From Ichthyophis bannanicus (Eukaryota > Chordata > Amphibia > Gymnophiona > Ichthyophiidae), in assembly GCA_033557465.1 (NCBI GenBank), contig JAWIIG010000037.1, positions 1,984,001 to 2,048,000 of the forward strand: a stretch of DNA of 64,000 bases, written 5' to 3'. Shown here one piece after another: positions 10,884-21,084 of this stretch (position 1 is its first letter; each line of letters begins with the position of its first letter). Under the pieces are notes generated by a model. It had not been told where the DNA came from. It saw nothing but the letters and a program-made list of their open reading frames with translations, and ran no database searches. The translations under genes and the position numbers were made by a program.

Positions 10884-10954
10884 GTACAATGAATTATAAT
10901 AGTCTACCTTTGCTAGCACCAACATTTGTAAAACAAGTCTGAAGTCTGTGATAA
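10884..10954 (-). mobile_element. Old LINE fragment, upstream half
   Basis: On the minus strand it reads DFRLVLQMLVLAKVDYYNSLY, with residues fitting the conserved C-terminal RT stretch (D-F-R-L-V ... DYCNSLY) of L2/CR1 LINEs. Interrupted by solo LTR C with GTAC duplication. Its 5' side is cut at 10955 by the integrase fragment of element A. Confidence 0.65.
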
Positions 10955-12177
10955 AGAAATGGTGCCATTCGTAAACAATTGGTGGTACCCACAACTTTCA
11001 AAGGGCTAGTACTTAGACTAGCACATGATCATCCAGTGGGAGGTCATAAAGGTATGCAAGGAACGCTGGATCAAATACTTGTGCGTTTTTACTGGCCAGG
11101 TATCTTCAAAGAAACTGCCCAGTTTTGTGCTGCATGTCCAGCGTGTCAGCGAGTTACAGCGGCTCACCCACTGGTGGTGCCATTGATCCCCATGCCAATC
11201 ATCACAGACCCAATTGGTCGCATTGCCATGGATATTGTAGGCCCATTAGTTAAAACGCCCCGAGGTTTCCAATACATCCTAGTTATGGTAGATCAGGCAA
11301 CAAGGTTTCCCTGGGCCATACCATTGAGGAATGTTTCTGCAAAAACAATAGCTTTAGAGCTAGTAAAATTGTTTTGTGAAGTGGGATTCCCAAGAGAGGT
11401 GTTGACTGACCGAGGGTCCAATTTTGTATCCAAATATTTGGCCCAGGTCTGGGATGCCTTTGGCATTCGTCACGTGAAAACCTCAGCCTACCATCCACAA
11501 TCAAATGGTTTGGTGGAGAGATTCAACCAAACTCTCAAACAAATGTTGAGAAGGGGGTTAGCAGGAGAGGTAAAAGAATGGGATATGTTATTACCCTTTG
11601 CCTTATATGCCTGCAGGGAAAGAATTCAAGTGTCCCTAGGTGTAACTCCGTATGAGTTGATGTATGGTAGGGCTCCCCGGGGTTTGTTGGATATTTTGAG
11701 GGAACAATGGATTGATCCTGAACCAGGAAGTCAGGAGGTGCCACTGTTTCTACGTGACTTGAGAGCACGTTTGAAAAGGACGTCGCAGGTTGCTGAGAGA
11801 AACCTGCAGGACAGTCAAGTTCGCCAGAAAGGGTGGTATGATAGAAAGGCCAAAAGCCGCCAATTAAGCATTGGTGAAAAGGTTTGGTTCACGTAGCAGG
11901 AACTGCTCCAAAATTTGAGGTACAGTGGAAGGGGCCATGGGAGGTTGTTAAACAAGTAAGCCCAGTGTCTTATATGGTAGAAAATGCCAGAGGGCGTAGG
12001 CAGACCTACCATATTAATGTACTTAAGTCTTGGAAGGAGAGGCCTGTAGATAATGACCTTGAACCCAGTCAGGAAGTAAGTGAGCTTCAAGAAGATAACA
12101 CTCTCGTAGGTATTACGGACTGTAGAGAAGCAGTTTCACCAGTAAAACCAGTCCGTAATAACTTAAGCAGGGGGGTA
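10955..12177 (+). pseudogene. Truncated tandem provirus A': integrase end
   Basis: Nearly identical to 15861-17084 of element A. It begins in mid-ORF just before the integrase zinc domain and runs through HHCC, the DDE core and the GPY/F module to the PPT of the next LTR. The reading 10979-11896 stops early because one T is missing in GAAAAGGTTTGG (GAAAAGGTTTTGG in A); an A/C difference lies just beside it. Those are the only differences I noticed in about 1.2 kb. The left break falls inside an old LINE with no target duplication. Together with A it forms a head-to-tail tandem sharing the middle LTR. Confidence 0.85.
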
Positions 12178-13750
12178 TGTGATAAGGAAGCTTATCATAG
12201 CTCAGGTAGGAGCTATAGAAAAGATGATGTGACTCTGAACAAGCAACCTGTCAGTTCTGGTAGAAGCAAGAAAACAGAGTTTTCACATAAAAGACTACCA
12301 GTCCCAGAATGCACCAGGTTTCCAGCAGCCATGAGAGGGGCTGAAGTGAGAGAATGTGTGTGCAATCAAGAGAGCTATGAGGTAATCCCTAAGCACTCAT
12401 CTCAAAGGGCAGGGCCTGATTCAACACAGCTGCGCTGTGTTAGGGAGCAGCACACATTAGGACAGAATAAGAATAGAGCTTATTCTTCAGATAACAGTTA
12501 CTACAAGCTCCAGCCCAGTTTCAAGAACAGCTTCAGGAAGAGATACAGAGGGGAGAGCTTCAGCAACGGCTACAAGCACCAGTATCACCTGGAGAAACAG
12601 AAGCCAAGCCAAGCAGATAGAGAGAGAAGGAAACTCTCTGGAAGGAAGAGAAGAAAGGCCATTGGAAGGTCTGGGAGATTCCAAGGCAGTACTCATACTG
12701 GGAGGTATTCCAAAAGCCAGCAGAGTCCATTGGACTGGATTCAGCCAGAGGAATGGAGTGGCAGAGATAGGAATCACCAGTGGCTACCTGGAAGAGAGAA
12801 GACTGCATGTGGAAGGGACTTTCAGACCAAGGCCAGAAGGTATGTGAGAGAAGATCCAGTGTCCAGGGATCAAGATTGGAAGGCTGGACATCAGAATTGG
12901 ATTACATATTGGCCAGGCTATACAGAGAGGAATAATGATAGCAGGAGAGGCTCAGGTATGAACACTGATCCAGACCCTATCTATAATAGAGAATGGCAGC
13001 AAGGGAATAAGCATTCTCATGATAGTGCCTTAATGAAAGACTCATCTGTGCCAATGTATGATATTGACCCTATGATTGTTGATGCAGGGGGAAATACAGC
13101 AGATGAAACTATTTACATGGACTGTTCTTTATCTAAATGCTATTGCTAGTTTTCTATGAGCAAACACATCAGCCATCACAAAGAAACCTAACTTTGTTCT
13201 TTATTTCCACTGCAAACAGCTCTTAAAGCAGGATTTGGGCTCACACAATAGCAGCCAGCCAGCTAAAGGCTTTCAGCTGGTCCATTGATAGTAATTAGGG
13301 CTGCACCTGATTGTGTGTGTGAGCAAGGGAAAATCACTGCTGAGATCGGCGTGGAAAATAAGCAGAAGTTAACCTAACCAGCAAAGTTTATTCTTTACTT
13401 TGTGCCTTTGTATTTGGTAATTACTTGCTAAGAAAACATTAGCTAATTGCCTGACAAGCTGAAGGTTGTTTTCTGGTTTACTTTGTGACTTTTTGTTATC
13501 CATTTTAAACACTGCAAGCAAGTAACCTCATTTATAGTGCTATCAAGCATACATGTGCTGGGTGAATTAAACCCCATCAATAAAAGAAGTATTTTATTGA
13601 TCTTACCACTTGGTTTCACAACTCAAATTATTGTCATCAGCTGTGTTTGGGAGTGAATGAACTACAATACCCACAATACCTTGCAAGAATCATATGAATA
13701 TATGCATCGTCAAGATTGTGTAAGTTCTCACCCTAGGCAGCCGTCTGACA
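12178..13750 (+). repeat. LTR of element A (left, shared by the tandem)
   Basis: A 1573-bp direct repeat of 17085-18657, with no difference noticed. It starts TGTGATAAGG directly after a PPT-like AGCAGGGGGGTA and ends GTCTGACA just before the primer binding site. ORF X is open from the first base to 13149 (TAG), 323 codons. The remaining 600 bp should hold promoter and poly(A) signals, including CAATAAAAG near 13579. Identical LTRs mean recent insertion or homogenisation by the recombination that made the tandem. Confidence 0.85.
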
Positions 13751-13752
13751 AA

Positions 13753-13770
13753 TGGCGTAGTCGGCAGGAT
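13753..13770 (+). other. Primer binding site of element A
   Basis: TGGCGTAGTCGGCAGGAT lies two bases after the LTR end. It starts with TGG, as expected for pairing with a tRNA 3'-CCA. The related TGGCGTAGTTTTACAG sits at the same place in B. The tRNA was not identified. Confidence 0.75.
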
Positions 13771-13941
13771 TGCTCTTGCACCAAGAGGATTTACTTGTTG
13801 TGGATTACAAATAAAAGTCAAGTTTAAAGCTGTAAGAAGATTTCTTTCCCTCATCTGCACTTTGGAAGAAAAGAGGTTGTTCCAGGAAGCTGTCCCGGAT
13901 GAAAAGACCCTGTGCAAAGCTGGATTCATCACTGAGACAAG

Positions 13942-14088
13942 GTAATATGTACCTGGGCATGTCTAGTGGTGGATGTGTGTAAGCACAGGGGGTAATTGAA
14001 AAAAAAGTTGAAAAAAAAAACAAAAAAAAACAACACACCTGGTTGGAAGGTGCTGCTCTTGGGTTTTTCTTTTTTTCTTTCCTTGCAG
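13942..14088 (+). other. Candidate leader intron of element A
   Basis: A good donor (GACAAG then GTAATA) and a strong acceptor (a T/C tract with TTTTTCTTT, then TTGCAG) enclose 147 bases between PBS and gag. The acceptor ends 8 bases before the gag ATG. The same architecture occurs in element B with unrelated sequence, which supports function over chance. Confidence 0.55.
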
Positions 14089-14096
14089 GGGTCAAG

Positions 14097-17000
14097 ATGG
14101 ATCCGACGGAGATGGCTCAGTGGATGGCAGCCCAATTCAGCAAGCAGCAGGAGCTATCACAGCAGGCCCAGGACACTGCTATGAAGGCCTTAATGGAACA
14201 GCAGAAACCAGTGCTTGATCTGGTGCAAGCTCTAGTTCAGCTGCAGAGCCAAAGTGGAACAGATGCAAGACCAGCAGTTAGTACTGGTACACCACATGTG
14301 AACACTGTGGGACTCAATCAAGGGATTGGGGCATTTAATTTTGGGAAATTAACTCCAGAAGATAATGTTGATGATTTTCTAGAGTCTTTTGAAAGAGTGG
14401 CACAGGCTTTAGCATGGCCAGAGACCCAGTGGGCAGTAAGGCTGGCAGCCTCATTAACTGGTGAGGCACTAGCAGCTTATAGAGCAATGCCAGCAGCCCA
14501 GGCTTTGATTTATAAGGATGTAAAGGCAGCTATTAGAGATCGCCTAGGGTTGTCTATTTCAGAGTATAGGCGAATGTTTAGAGCTGTTACATTGAAAGTG
14601 GGTGAGACACCCAGGGCTCTGAGTCAGAGAATCAGAAGTTTAGCTGTAAAATGGTTGGAGCCTGAGCAAAAGACAGTAGAAATGTTATTAGATATTATAA
14701 TGCTGGAACAATTTATGCTTGGGGTACCTAAAGATTTGAATGTTTTTCTTATACAGCAAAATTGCCAAAATCTTGGAGAGGCAACCATGCTAGCAGAGAG
14801 ATTCTTGGAAGCCACGCAGGCTTGCCATAGAATGGGTGGCCCTCTAAAGATGGATGCTGAGGCTAGAGATGCTGTATCAGAAAAGGGAATAATTAAGAAT
14901 GTTTCTGAAAATGAATGTACTGTATCAAACCAGATGACACAGTGGAATAGAAAGAAATGTTTCAAGTGTGGAAAAGTGGGACACTTAGAGAAGAGATGCC
15001 AGACACACACTAGTTTAATGGGTCTGGATTTAAAACAGCCCAAGGAAGGATTTCTTTTGATGGTTGATGTGCAAGGAATTACCACAAATGCATTATTAGA
15101 CTCTGTGGCAGACCAGAGTATGATGTCAAAAAGGCTTTGGAAGAGGATAGAGGCCCAAGAAAGATTTGTGCCTAGAACCCCTGAAAGCCAAGTTCACATC
15201 AGATGCATTCATGGTGCTGCAACATCATATCCCACCTATAGGCTAAAGGTTAAGTGCCTGGGGGAACAAGAGGAAGTCCTATTAGCAGTGGTGCCTAGGC
15301 TACCCTTTGATTTGGTCCTAGGAAAGGACTGGCCAAGATTTAAGCAGGAACTAGTGAAAGGGCTAGGAAAGAAGGAGGGAGAAGGTTTGATAATGGAAAT
15401 AGCTCCCGGGCCTTTCTTTGGAAGTCCTCAGTCCCTAGCTAAAAAGATGGTTAAGCTTCCAGAAGGCCAAACTATGGGTAATAAGAGGGGCCTTGTATCC
15501 ACCCGCTCGCAGGCTAAGTTAGAGAGCCAGCAGAAGGAGGAGGGGGAGCAGGCAGAGTTATTAGGAGACTTACCCTCTCATGATGATTTAATAACCCCAT
15601 CATCTGGTAAAGTAAGAAAGTTGAAAGCACAAAAGCGGCGTGAGAGACTTTGCAGAGCACAGGGTAGGGCTGAGATGTTAGCTGGTCAAAGTTTACCCTG
15701 GGTGCCAGCTGAGTTGGTGGCAAAGTTTCCTAACTTTCCACAAGAGCAGCGAGCTGATCAAGCTCTCACCCGAGCTTTTAAGTATGCTCAAGAGGTCAGG
15801 GAGGAATTGCCCAGATTCAGACTAGATAATGACATATTATATAGAGAGAGTCAGGACCCCAGAAATGGTGCCATTCGTAAACAATTGGTGGTACCCACAA
15901 CTTTCAAAGGGCTAGTACTTAGACTAGCACATGATCATCCAGTGGGAGGTCATAAAGGTATGCAAGGAACGCTGGATCAAATACTTGTGCGTTTTTACTG
16001 GCCAGGTATCTTCAAAGAAACTGCCCAGTTTTGTGCTGCATGTCCAGCGTGTCAGCGAGTTACAGCGGCTCACCCACTGGTGGTGCCATTGATCCCCATG
16101 CCAATCATCACAGACCCAATTGGTCGCATTGCCATGGATATTGTAGGCCCATTAGTTAAAACGCCCCGAGGTTTCCAATACATCCTAGTTATGGTAGATC
16201 AGGCAACAAGGTTTCCCTGGGCCATACCATTGAGGAATGTTTCTGCAAAAACAATAGCTTTAGAGCTAGTAAAATTGTTTTGTGAAGTGGGATTCCCAAG
16301 AGAGGTGTTGACTGACCGAGGGTCCAATTTTGTATCCAAATATTTGGCCCAGGTCTGGGATGCCTTTGGCATTCGTCACGTGAAAACCTCAGCCTACCAT
16401 CCACAATCAAATGGTTTGGTGGAGAGATTCAACCAAACTCTCAAACAAATGTTGAGAAGGGGGTTAGCAGGAGAGGTAAAAGAATGGGATATGTTATTAC
16501 CCTTTGCCTTATATGCCTGCAGGGAAAGAATTCAAGTGTCCCTAGGTGTAACTCCGTATGAGTTGATGTATGGTAGGGCTCCCCGGGGTTTGTTGGATAT
16601 TTTGAGGGAACAATGGATTGATCCTGAACCAGGAAGTCAGGAGGTGCCACTGTTTCTACGTGACTTGAGAGCACGTTTGAAAAGGACGTCGCAGGTTGCT
16701 GAGAGAAACCTGCAGGACAGTCAAGTTCGCCAGAAAGGGTGGTATGATAGAAAGGCCAAAAGCCGCCAATTAAGCATTGGTGAAAAGGTTTTGGTTCAAG
16801 TAGCAGGAACTGCTCCAAAATTTGAGGTACAGTGGAAGGGGCCATGGGAGGTTGTTAAACAAGTAAGCCCAGTGTCTTATATGGTAGAAAATGCCAGAGG
16901 GCGTAGGCAGACCTACCATATTAATGTACTTAAGTCTTGGAAGGAGAGGCCTGTAGATAATGACCTTGAACCCAGTCAGGAAGTAAGTGAGCTTCAAGAA

Positions 17001-18056
17001 GATAACACTCTCGTAGGTATTACGGACTGTAGAGAAGCAGTTTCACCAGTAAAACCAGTCCGTAATAACTTAAGCAGGGGGGTATGTGATAAGGAAGCTT
17101 ATCATAGCTCAGGTAGGAGCTATAGAAAAGATGATGTGACTCTGAACAAGCAACCTGTCAGTTCTGGTAGAAGCAAGAAAACAGAGTTTTCACATAAAAG
17201 ACTACCAGTCCCAGAATGCACCAGGTTTCCAGCAGCCATGAGAGGGGCTGAAGTGAGAGAATGTGTGTGCAATCAAGAGAGCTATGAGGTAATCCCTAAG
17301 CACTCATCTCAAAGGGCAGGGCCTGATTCAACACAGCTGCGCTGTGTTAGGGAGCAGCACACATTAGGACAGAATAAGAATAGAGCTTATTCTTCAGATA
17401 ACAGTTACTACAAGCTCCAGCCCAGTTTCAAGAACAGCTTCAGGAAGAGATACAGAGGGGAGAGCTTCAGCAACGGCTACAAGCACCAGTATCACCTGGA
17501 GAAACAGAAGCCAAGCCAAGCAGATAGAGAGAGAAGGAAACTCTCTGGAAGGAAGAGAAGAAAGGCCATTGGAAGGTCTGGGAGATTCCAAGGCAGTACT
17601 CATACTGGGAGGTATTCCAAAAGCCAGCAGAGTCCATTGGACTGGATTCAGCCAGAGGAATGGAGTGGCAGAGATAGGAATCACCAGTGGCTACCTGGAA
17701 GAGAGAAGACTGCATGTGGAAGGGACTTTCAGACCAAGGCCAGAAGGTATGTGAGAGAAGATCCAGTGTCCAGGGATCAAGATTGGAAGGCTGGACATCA
17801 GAATTGGATTACATATTGGCCAGGCTATACAGAGAGGAATAATGATAGCAGGAGAGGCTCAGGTATGAACACTGATCCAGACCCTATCTATAATAGAGAA
17901 TGGCAGCAAGGGAATAAGCATTCTCATGATAGTGCCTTAATGAAAGACTCATCTGTGCCAATGTATGATATTGACCCTATGATTGTTGATGCAGGGGGAA
18001 ATACAGCAGATGAAACTATTTACATGGACTGTTCTTTATCTAAATGCTATTGCTAG
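14097..18056 (+). CDS. Element A polyprotein: gag, protease, integrase, ORF X (1319 aa)
   Basis: One uninterrupted ORF. I start at ATG 14097 because it follows the leader acceptor and matches the B gag start. Order: N-terminal helical gag; SCAN-like capsid half (about 155-230, with MLEQF); one CCHC knuckle (about 288, CFKCGKVGHLEKRC); aspartic protease (335) reading DSVA instead of DSGA; a basic linker; integrase with HHCC (about 610-650), D680, D about 741 and E about 776; GPY/F module (about 915). From residue 997 it is LTR-encoded ORF X, basic and Ser/Arg-rich, ending in MDCS. No RT or RNase H is present between protease and LTR. Integrase residues look intact; the protease change may inactivate it. 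Confidence 0.85.
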   Translation: MDPTEMAQWMAAQFSKQQELSQQAQDTAMKALMEQQKPVLDLVQALVQLQSQSGTDARPAVSTGTPHVNTVGLNQGIGAFNFGKLTPEDNVDDFLESFERVAQALAWPETQWAVRLAASLTGEALAAYRAMPAAQALIYKDVKAAIRDRLGLSISEYRRMFRAVTLKVGETPRALSQRIRSLAVKWLEPEQKTVEMLLDIIMLEQFMLGVPKDLNVFLIQQNCQNLGEATMLAERFLEATQACHRMGGPLKMDAEARDAVSEKGIIKNVSENECTVSNQMTQWNRKKCFKCGKVGHLEKRCQTHTSLMGLDLKQPKEGFLLMVDVQGITTNALLDSVADQSMMSKRLWKRIEAQERFVPRTPESQVHIRCIHGAATSYPTYRLKVKCLGEQEEVLLAVVPRLPFDLVLGKDWPRFKQELVKGLGKKEGEGLIMEIAPGPFFGSPQSLAKKMVKLPEGQTMGNKRGLVSTRSQAKLESQQKEEGEQAELLGDLPSHDDLITPSSGKVRKLKAQKRRERLCRAQGRAEMLAGQSLPWVPAELVAKFPNFPQEQRADQALTRAFKYAQEVREELPRFRLDNDILYRESQDPRNGAIRKQLVVPTTFKGLVLRLAHDHPVGGHKGMQGTLDQILVRFYWPGIFKETAQFCAACPACQRVTAAHPLVVPLIPMPIITDPIGRIAMDIVGPLVKTPRGFQYILVMVDQATRFPWAIPLRNVSAKTIALELVKLFCEVGFPREVLTDRGSNFVSKYLAQVWDAFGIRHVKTSAYHPQSNGLVERFNQTLKQMLRRGLAGEVKEWDMLLPFALYACRERIQVSLGVTPYELMYGRAPRGLLDILREQWIDPEPGSQEVPLFLRDLRARLKRTSQVAERNLQDSQVRQKGWYDRKAKSRQLSIGEKVLVQVAGTAPKFEVQWKGPWEVVKQVSPVSYMVENARGRRQTYHINVLKSWKERPVDNDLEPSQEVSELQEDNTLVGITDCREAVSPVKPVRNNLSRGVCDKEAYHSSGRSYRKDDVTLNKQPVSSGRSKKTEFSHKRLPVPECTRFPAAMRGAEVRECVCNQESYEVIPKHSSQRAGPDSTQLRCVREQHTLGQNKNRAYSSDNSYYKLQPSFKNSFRKRYRGESFSNGYKHQYHLEKQKPSQADRERRKLSGRKRRKAIGRSGRFQGSTHTGRYSKSQQSPLDWIQPEEWSGRDRNHQWLPGREKTACGRDFQTKARRYVREDPVSRDQDWKAGHQNWITYWPGYTERNNDSRRGSGMNTDPDPIYNREWQQGNKHSHDSALMKDSSVPMYDIDPMIVDAGGNTADETIYMDCSLSKCYC
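17072..17082 (+). other. Polypurine tract of element A
   Basis: AAGCAGGGGGG, two bases before the right LTR. This is the normal site for plus-strand priming. The same sequence precedes the left LTR at 12165-12175, because A' sits there. Confidence 0.75.
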
Positions 18057-18657
18057 TTTTCTATGAGCAAACACATCAGCCATCACAAAGAAACCTAACT
18101 TTGTTCTTTATTTCCACTGCAAACAGCTCTTAAAGCAGGATTTGGGCTCACACAATAGCAGCCAGCCAGCTAAAGGCTTTCAGCTGGTCCATTGATAGTA
18201 ATTAGGGCTGCACCTGATTGTGTGTGTGAGCAAGGGAAAATCACTGCTGAGATCGGCGTGGAAAATAAGCAGAAGTTAACCTAACCAGCAAAGTTTATTC
18301 TTTACTTTGTGCCTTTGTATTTGGTAATTACTTGCTAAGAAAACATTAGCTAATTGCCTGACAAGCTGAAGGTTGTTTTCTGGTTTACTTTGTGACTTTT
18401 TGTTATCCATTTTAAACACTGCAAGCAAGTAACCTCATTTATAGTGCTATCAAGCATACATGTGCTGGGTGAATTAAACCCCATCAATAAAAGAAGTATT
18501 TTATTGATCTTACCACTTGGTTTCACAACTCAAATTATTGTCATCAGCTGTGTTTGGGAGTGAATGAACTACAATACCCACAATACCTTGCAAGAATCAT
18601 ATGAATATATGCATCGTCAAGATTGTGTAAGTTCTCACCCTAGGCAGCCGTCTGACA
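17085..18657 (+). repeat. LTR of element A (right)
   Basis: Same length (1573 bp) and apparently the same sequence as 12178-13750. It carries the C-terminal 323 codons of the polyprotein (ORF X) and then 600 bp of non-coding LTR. Ends at ...CTGACA, after which unrelated DNA begins. Confidence 0.85.
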
Positions 18658-19616
18658 AGTCATCAATCAACAAAATATTCTTCAATCTCCTGAACATATA
18701 TAACCTAAAGCAAGAAAAGTGTATCACCTCATTGATCTGGGTATAATTGAGGGTGATGCATCAATAATGACACCCAAGCAGTTCACTTGCGATATAGTCA
18801 GGATGTGAGAATTACCAACCGTCATCCAATAGGCCTGATCAAGGAGTCCTAATTTTCTTAGTACCATCATTCATATTCATAGCCAATCTGTTTTTGGTCA
18901 TCCAGCCTTCTACAATCTGTAAATATTTCAGTGCTAACTCCAGAGAATCAGCAAGATAATCTATCACATAAGTAAATGGATATACACATACTTTCTCTTT
19001 CTCTCACTTGGTGTGTGGCTTGTCATGATGTGAGGGCTTGCATGCATTAGTGATGCTGAGAGCTATGCTGTGAGTAGCGTAACTACTGGCAGGATCACCC
19101 AAGATGGACAGGTCTCAGGTGAGGTGCCAGACTAAGACAACAGCCGTATGAGATGGTATTGTCAGCAGTGGTGTACCAAAGGTAGTGGTGAGTGTTGCCC
19201 ATCCCGGGTACTGGCCGGGAGATGGGGCATACCCCCACTGGGCCCATGGAGGTAACATGACAAACTTACGATTAAGCTGGCTTGCCACGGTGCCTCATGC
19301 TCCAGATGCCAGCCGTTCTCTCCTGGCAAAAGTCTTGTGCTACTGAATGCAAGGCAACACAGCAAGCTAGCCTAAACATACTTTAAGTTTTCCAATCTGC
19401 CTCCATGGGCCTAGCTGGGAGTGTGGGGGAGGGTGGATCATGGTGCTGTCTGACGGTAGCACGAGGGAGGCACAGGCCCCAAGGTGCCGACTGGGAACGC
19501 TACTGGTTGGCAATGGAGGATCAAAATCTCTGTGACAATGGCAACAACATTGGCATTACCTGCATGAAGAAAGGTCTGGCAATCTACATCCATGTCTTTC
19601 CACAAAAAAGCAGTGG
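18658..19616. other. Unassigned spacer, possibly 5' UTR of a BovB/RTE element
   Basis: No convincing ORF. If provirus B is removed at its ATAG duplication, this spacer continues directly into the BovB/RTE endonuclease remains at 26229 onward. Its right part (about 19000-19616) may therefore be the 5' region of that LINE. That is inferred from contiguity and not from a recognised motif. Confidence 0.35.
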
Positions 19617-19620
19617 ATAG

Positions 19621-21071
19621 TGTCACCAGTAGTCAGCCCGTAGCTTAGGCATACGGGATAGACGGCCTGGGGACCCTTTATTGAAACACTGGAGCAATGC
19701 TTTAGGCTTGCATTGCCTCCTGGGAGTTGTAGTATTTTTCCCTTTTCAATAAGATGCAGTTGTGGTGCGAGTGGTACAGGCAATGACAGGCTTTTAATTC
19801 CCCTCCCGGGGCGGATTCCAACACAAAATAACTCAGGACAAAAAGGCCATACACTCTGGCACAAAATGAGAAAGGAAATAATAACAGCTTCTCAACTTAA
19901 ATCCAAAGTTCCACGGTATTTACAGCATACAGTCACTTTGTATAAGCAAGGAAAATCCTGTGCTCTTCAACTGCCAGTTTAAACAGCTTTCACAGATCAC
20001 CTGGCTCAGCACAGAGAAATTATATCATCTGTAACCATTAAAGTACAGTCCATTTGGTTATCTGATATTTCTTCTTCCTGAGGATCAATCAGCATTGACT
20101 CATGCTGATTCTCTGGTAAGTACAACTTCTGCTGGGTATACAACGTTTTCAAACTTCCACCCTCTATCTGTTCCTGAGGCTTCTCTATCAAGCCCTACGT
20201 GAGATAGGGTTCAGTATTACCATATATCTTAGAGGAGAGTCACACCCTTTAGGGTTTCTATAAGAGAACTTCTTATAACCACTTTTATCCTTATAGTAAT
20301 TAGACAGCCTACCTTCTGGCTTAGAGACAGGGGAAAGTCCGTGCACAGCCTGGTCAGGAAGGGGATTAAACCTCAGAGGTTTTCCTCTGTACTTTGGCTT
20401 CTCAACCTCTTCCTCTGACATGCAAATGTCCTCCACCGAATACCGTTCACTCCCTGGAGCTTGCAAGTGCTTCCCAGATAGCTTTACCGGTAACGTTTCC
20501 CTCTGTGTGTCTTCCCAATGAGACAATTGCCTGGAGTTCTTGCCACAGGGTTTTTGGGCCCTGCTCCTCCAGTTATTCCTGCTGGTTACTTCCTGTATTT
20601 CTCTATCACTCTCAGAATCACAATCCTCTGAGTCACTCACGTACTTTCTCTCGTGCTTCCTTCCACACTGAAACATACGTTGCTTCTGAGTCTCAGACTT
20701 CAGCTCACTCAGCTTTCCCAGCTGGGTCTGTCCAAGCTTTCTCTCTCTCTCTCATTCTCCAGTTCCTCTGCTCCTTCTTCTCTTTGCTTCTCTTGCTTCC
20801 TTTGCTGCCCTTCACACTGAAACTCTAATGAGCATTTCTTATATGTCTGGTTTGGAGCTAATCTAGCCTTTCCCCCTCTCAAGTGAAAACTATTGGGCTC
20901 AGGAGATGGGGATTATTTGCTAGCTGGGCGGGGCCGCTGCACTCGTGGCTGGGTTTGCTTATGTTGCTCCTGGCAACTGGGAGTCCTGTGCTTTGCCTTC
21001 CTGTCAGCAACAGACCTACTTCTCTCAAGTTCCTCTGTTTGCATGGCAAAGGACGTCTCTTCCCCATTACA
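19621..21071 (-). repeat. 3' LTR of element B with ORF X
   Basis: 1451 bp; minus strand TGTAATGGGG ... GTGACA. ORF X begins with ATG at LTR base 28 (21044), in frame with the LTR start, and would end at 20006. It is broken by a (CT)n length change near 20750 and by a one-base frame change near 20190. Here the codon that is TAA in the other LTR is still CAA. The RT-RNase H frame also runs into this LTR, in a different phase, to 20879. A CAATAAAGG signal lies about 50 bases from the LTR end. Confidence 0.85.
20006..21044 (-). pseudogene. ORF X in the 3' LTR of element B
   Basis: The LTR-encoded protein of B. The N terminus is Lys/Arg/Ser-rich, the middle is Glu/Arg/Lys-rich and probably coiled (EENERERERK-type), then an acidic Ser/Asp patch (SDSEDCDSESD) and a basic tail. 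The last 60 codons, in a shifted frame, end in an acidic DPQEEEISDNQMDCT segment. That final motif matches the ends of ORF X in A and C. The frame change before the last segment is present in both B LTRs, so it predates insertion. The repeat-length frameshift is specific to this LTR. Confidence 0.55.
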
Positions 21072-21084
21072 TATCCCCCCCTTA
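21072..21084 (-). other. Polypurine tract of element B
   Basis: On the minus strand AAGGGGGGGATA immediately precedes the LTR TG. This fixes the 3' LTR boundary and confirms that no integrase gene lies between RNase H and the LTR. Confidence 0.8.

Larger units (their letters stand above)
12178..18657 (+). mobile_element. Element A: Ty3/gypsy provirus, gag-PR-INT-X, no RT
   Basis: Complete LTR-internal-LTR unit: LTR, PBS, leader intron, a single ORF for gag-protease-integrase-ORF X, PPT, LTR. The capsid region resembles the SCAN-like capsid of Gmr1-type Ty3/gypsy elements, in which integrase precedes RT. Here RT and RNase H are absent: the PPT and LTR follow integrase at once. The left flank is the A' fragment and the right flank starts AGTCATCA; no target duplication can be recognised. 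As encoded, it cannot copy itself and would need RT in trans. Confidence 0.85.

Noticed and set aside
10979..11896. Separate integrase gene
   Set aside because: It is the truncated A' copy, ended by a one-base deletion relative to element A.
17085..18056. ORF X as an envelope gene
   Set aside because: No signal peptide, membrane span or furin-type layout; the sequence is basic and hydrophilic.
18658..18665. Target duplication for element A
   Set aside because: AGTCATCA after the right LTR has no match at the left end, which is inside the A' fragment or the LINE.
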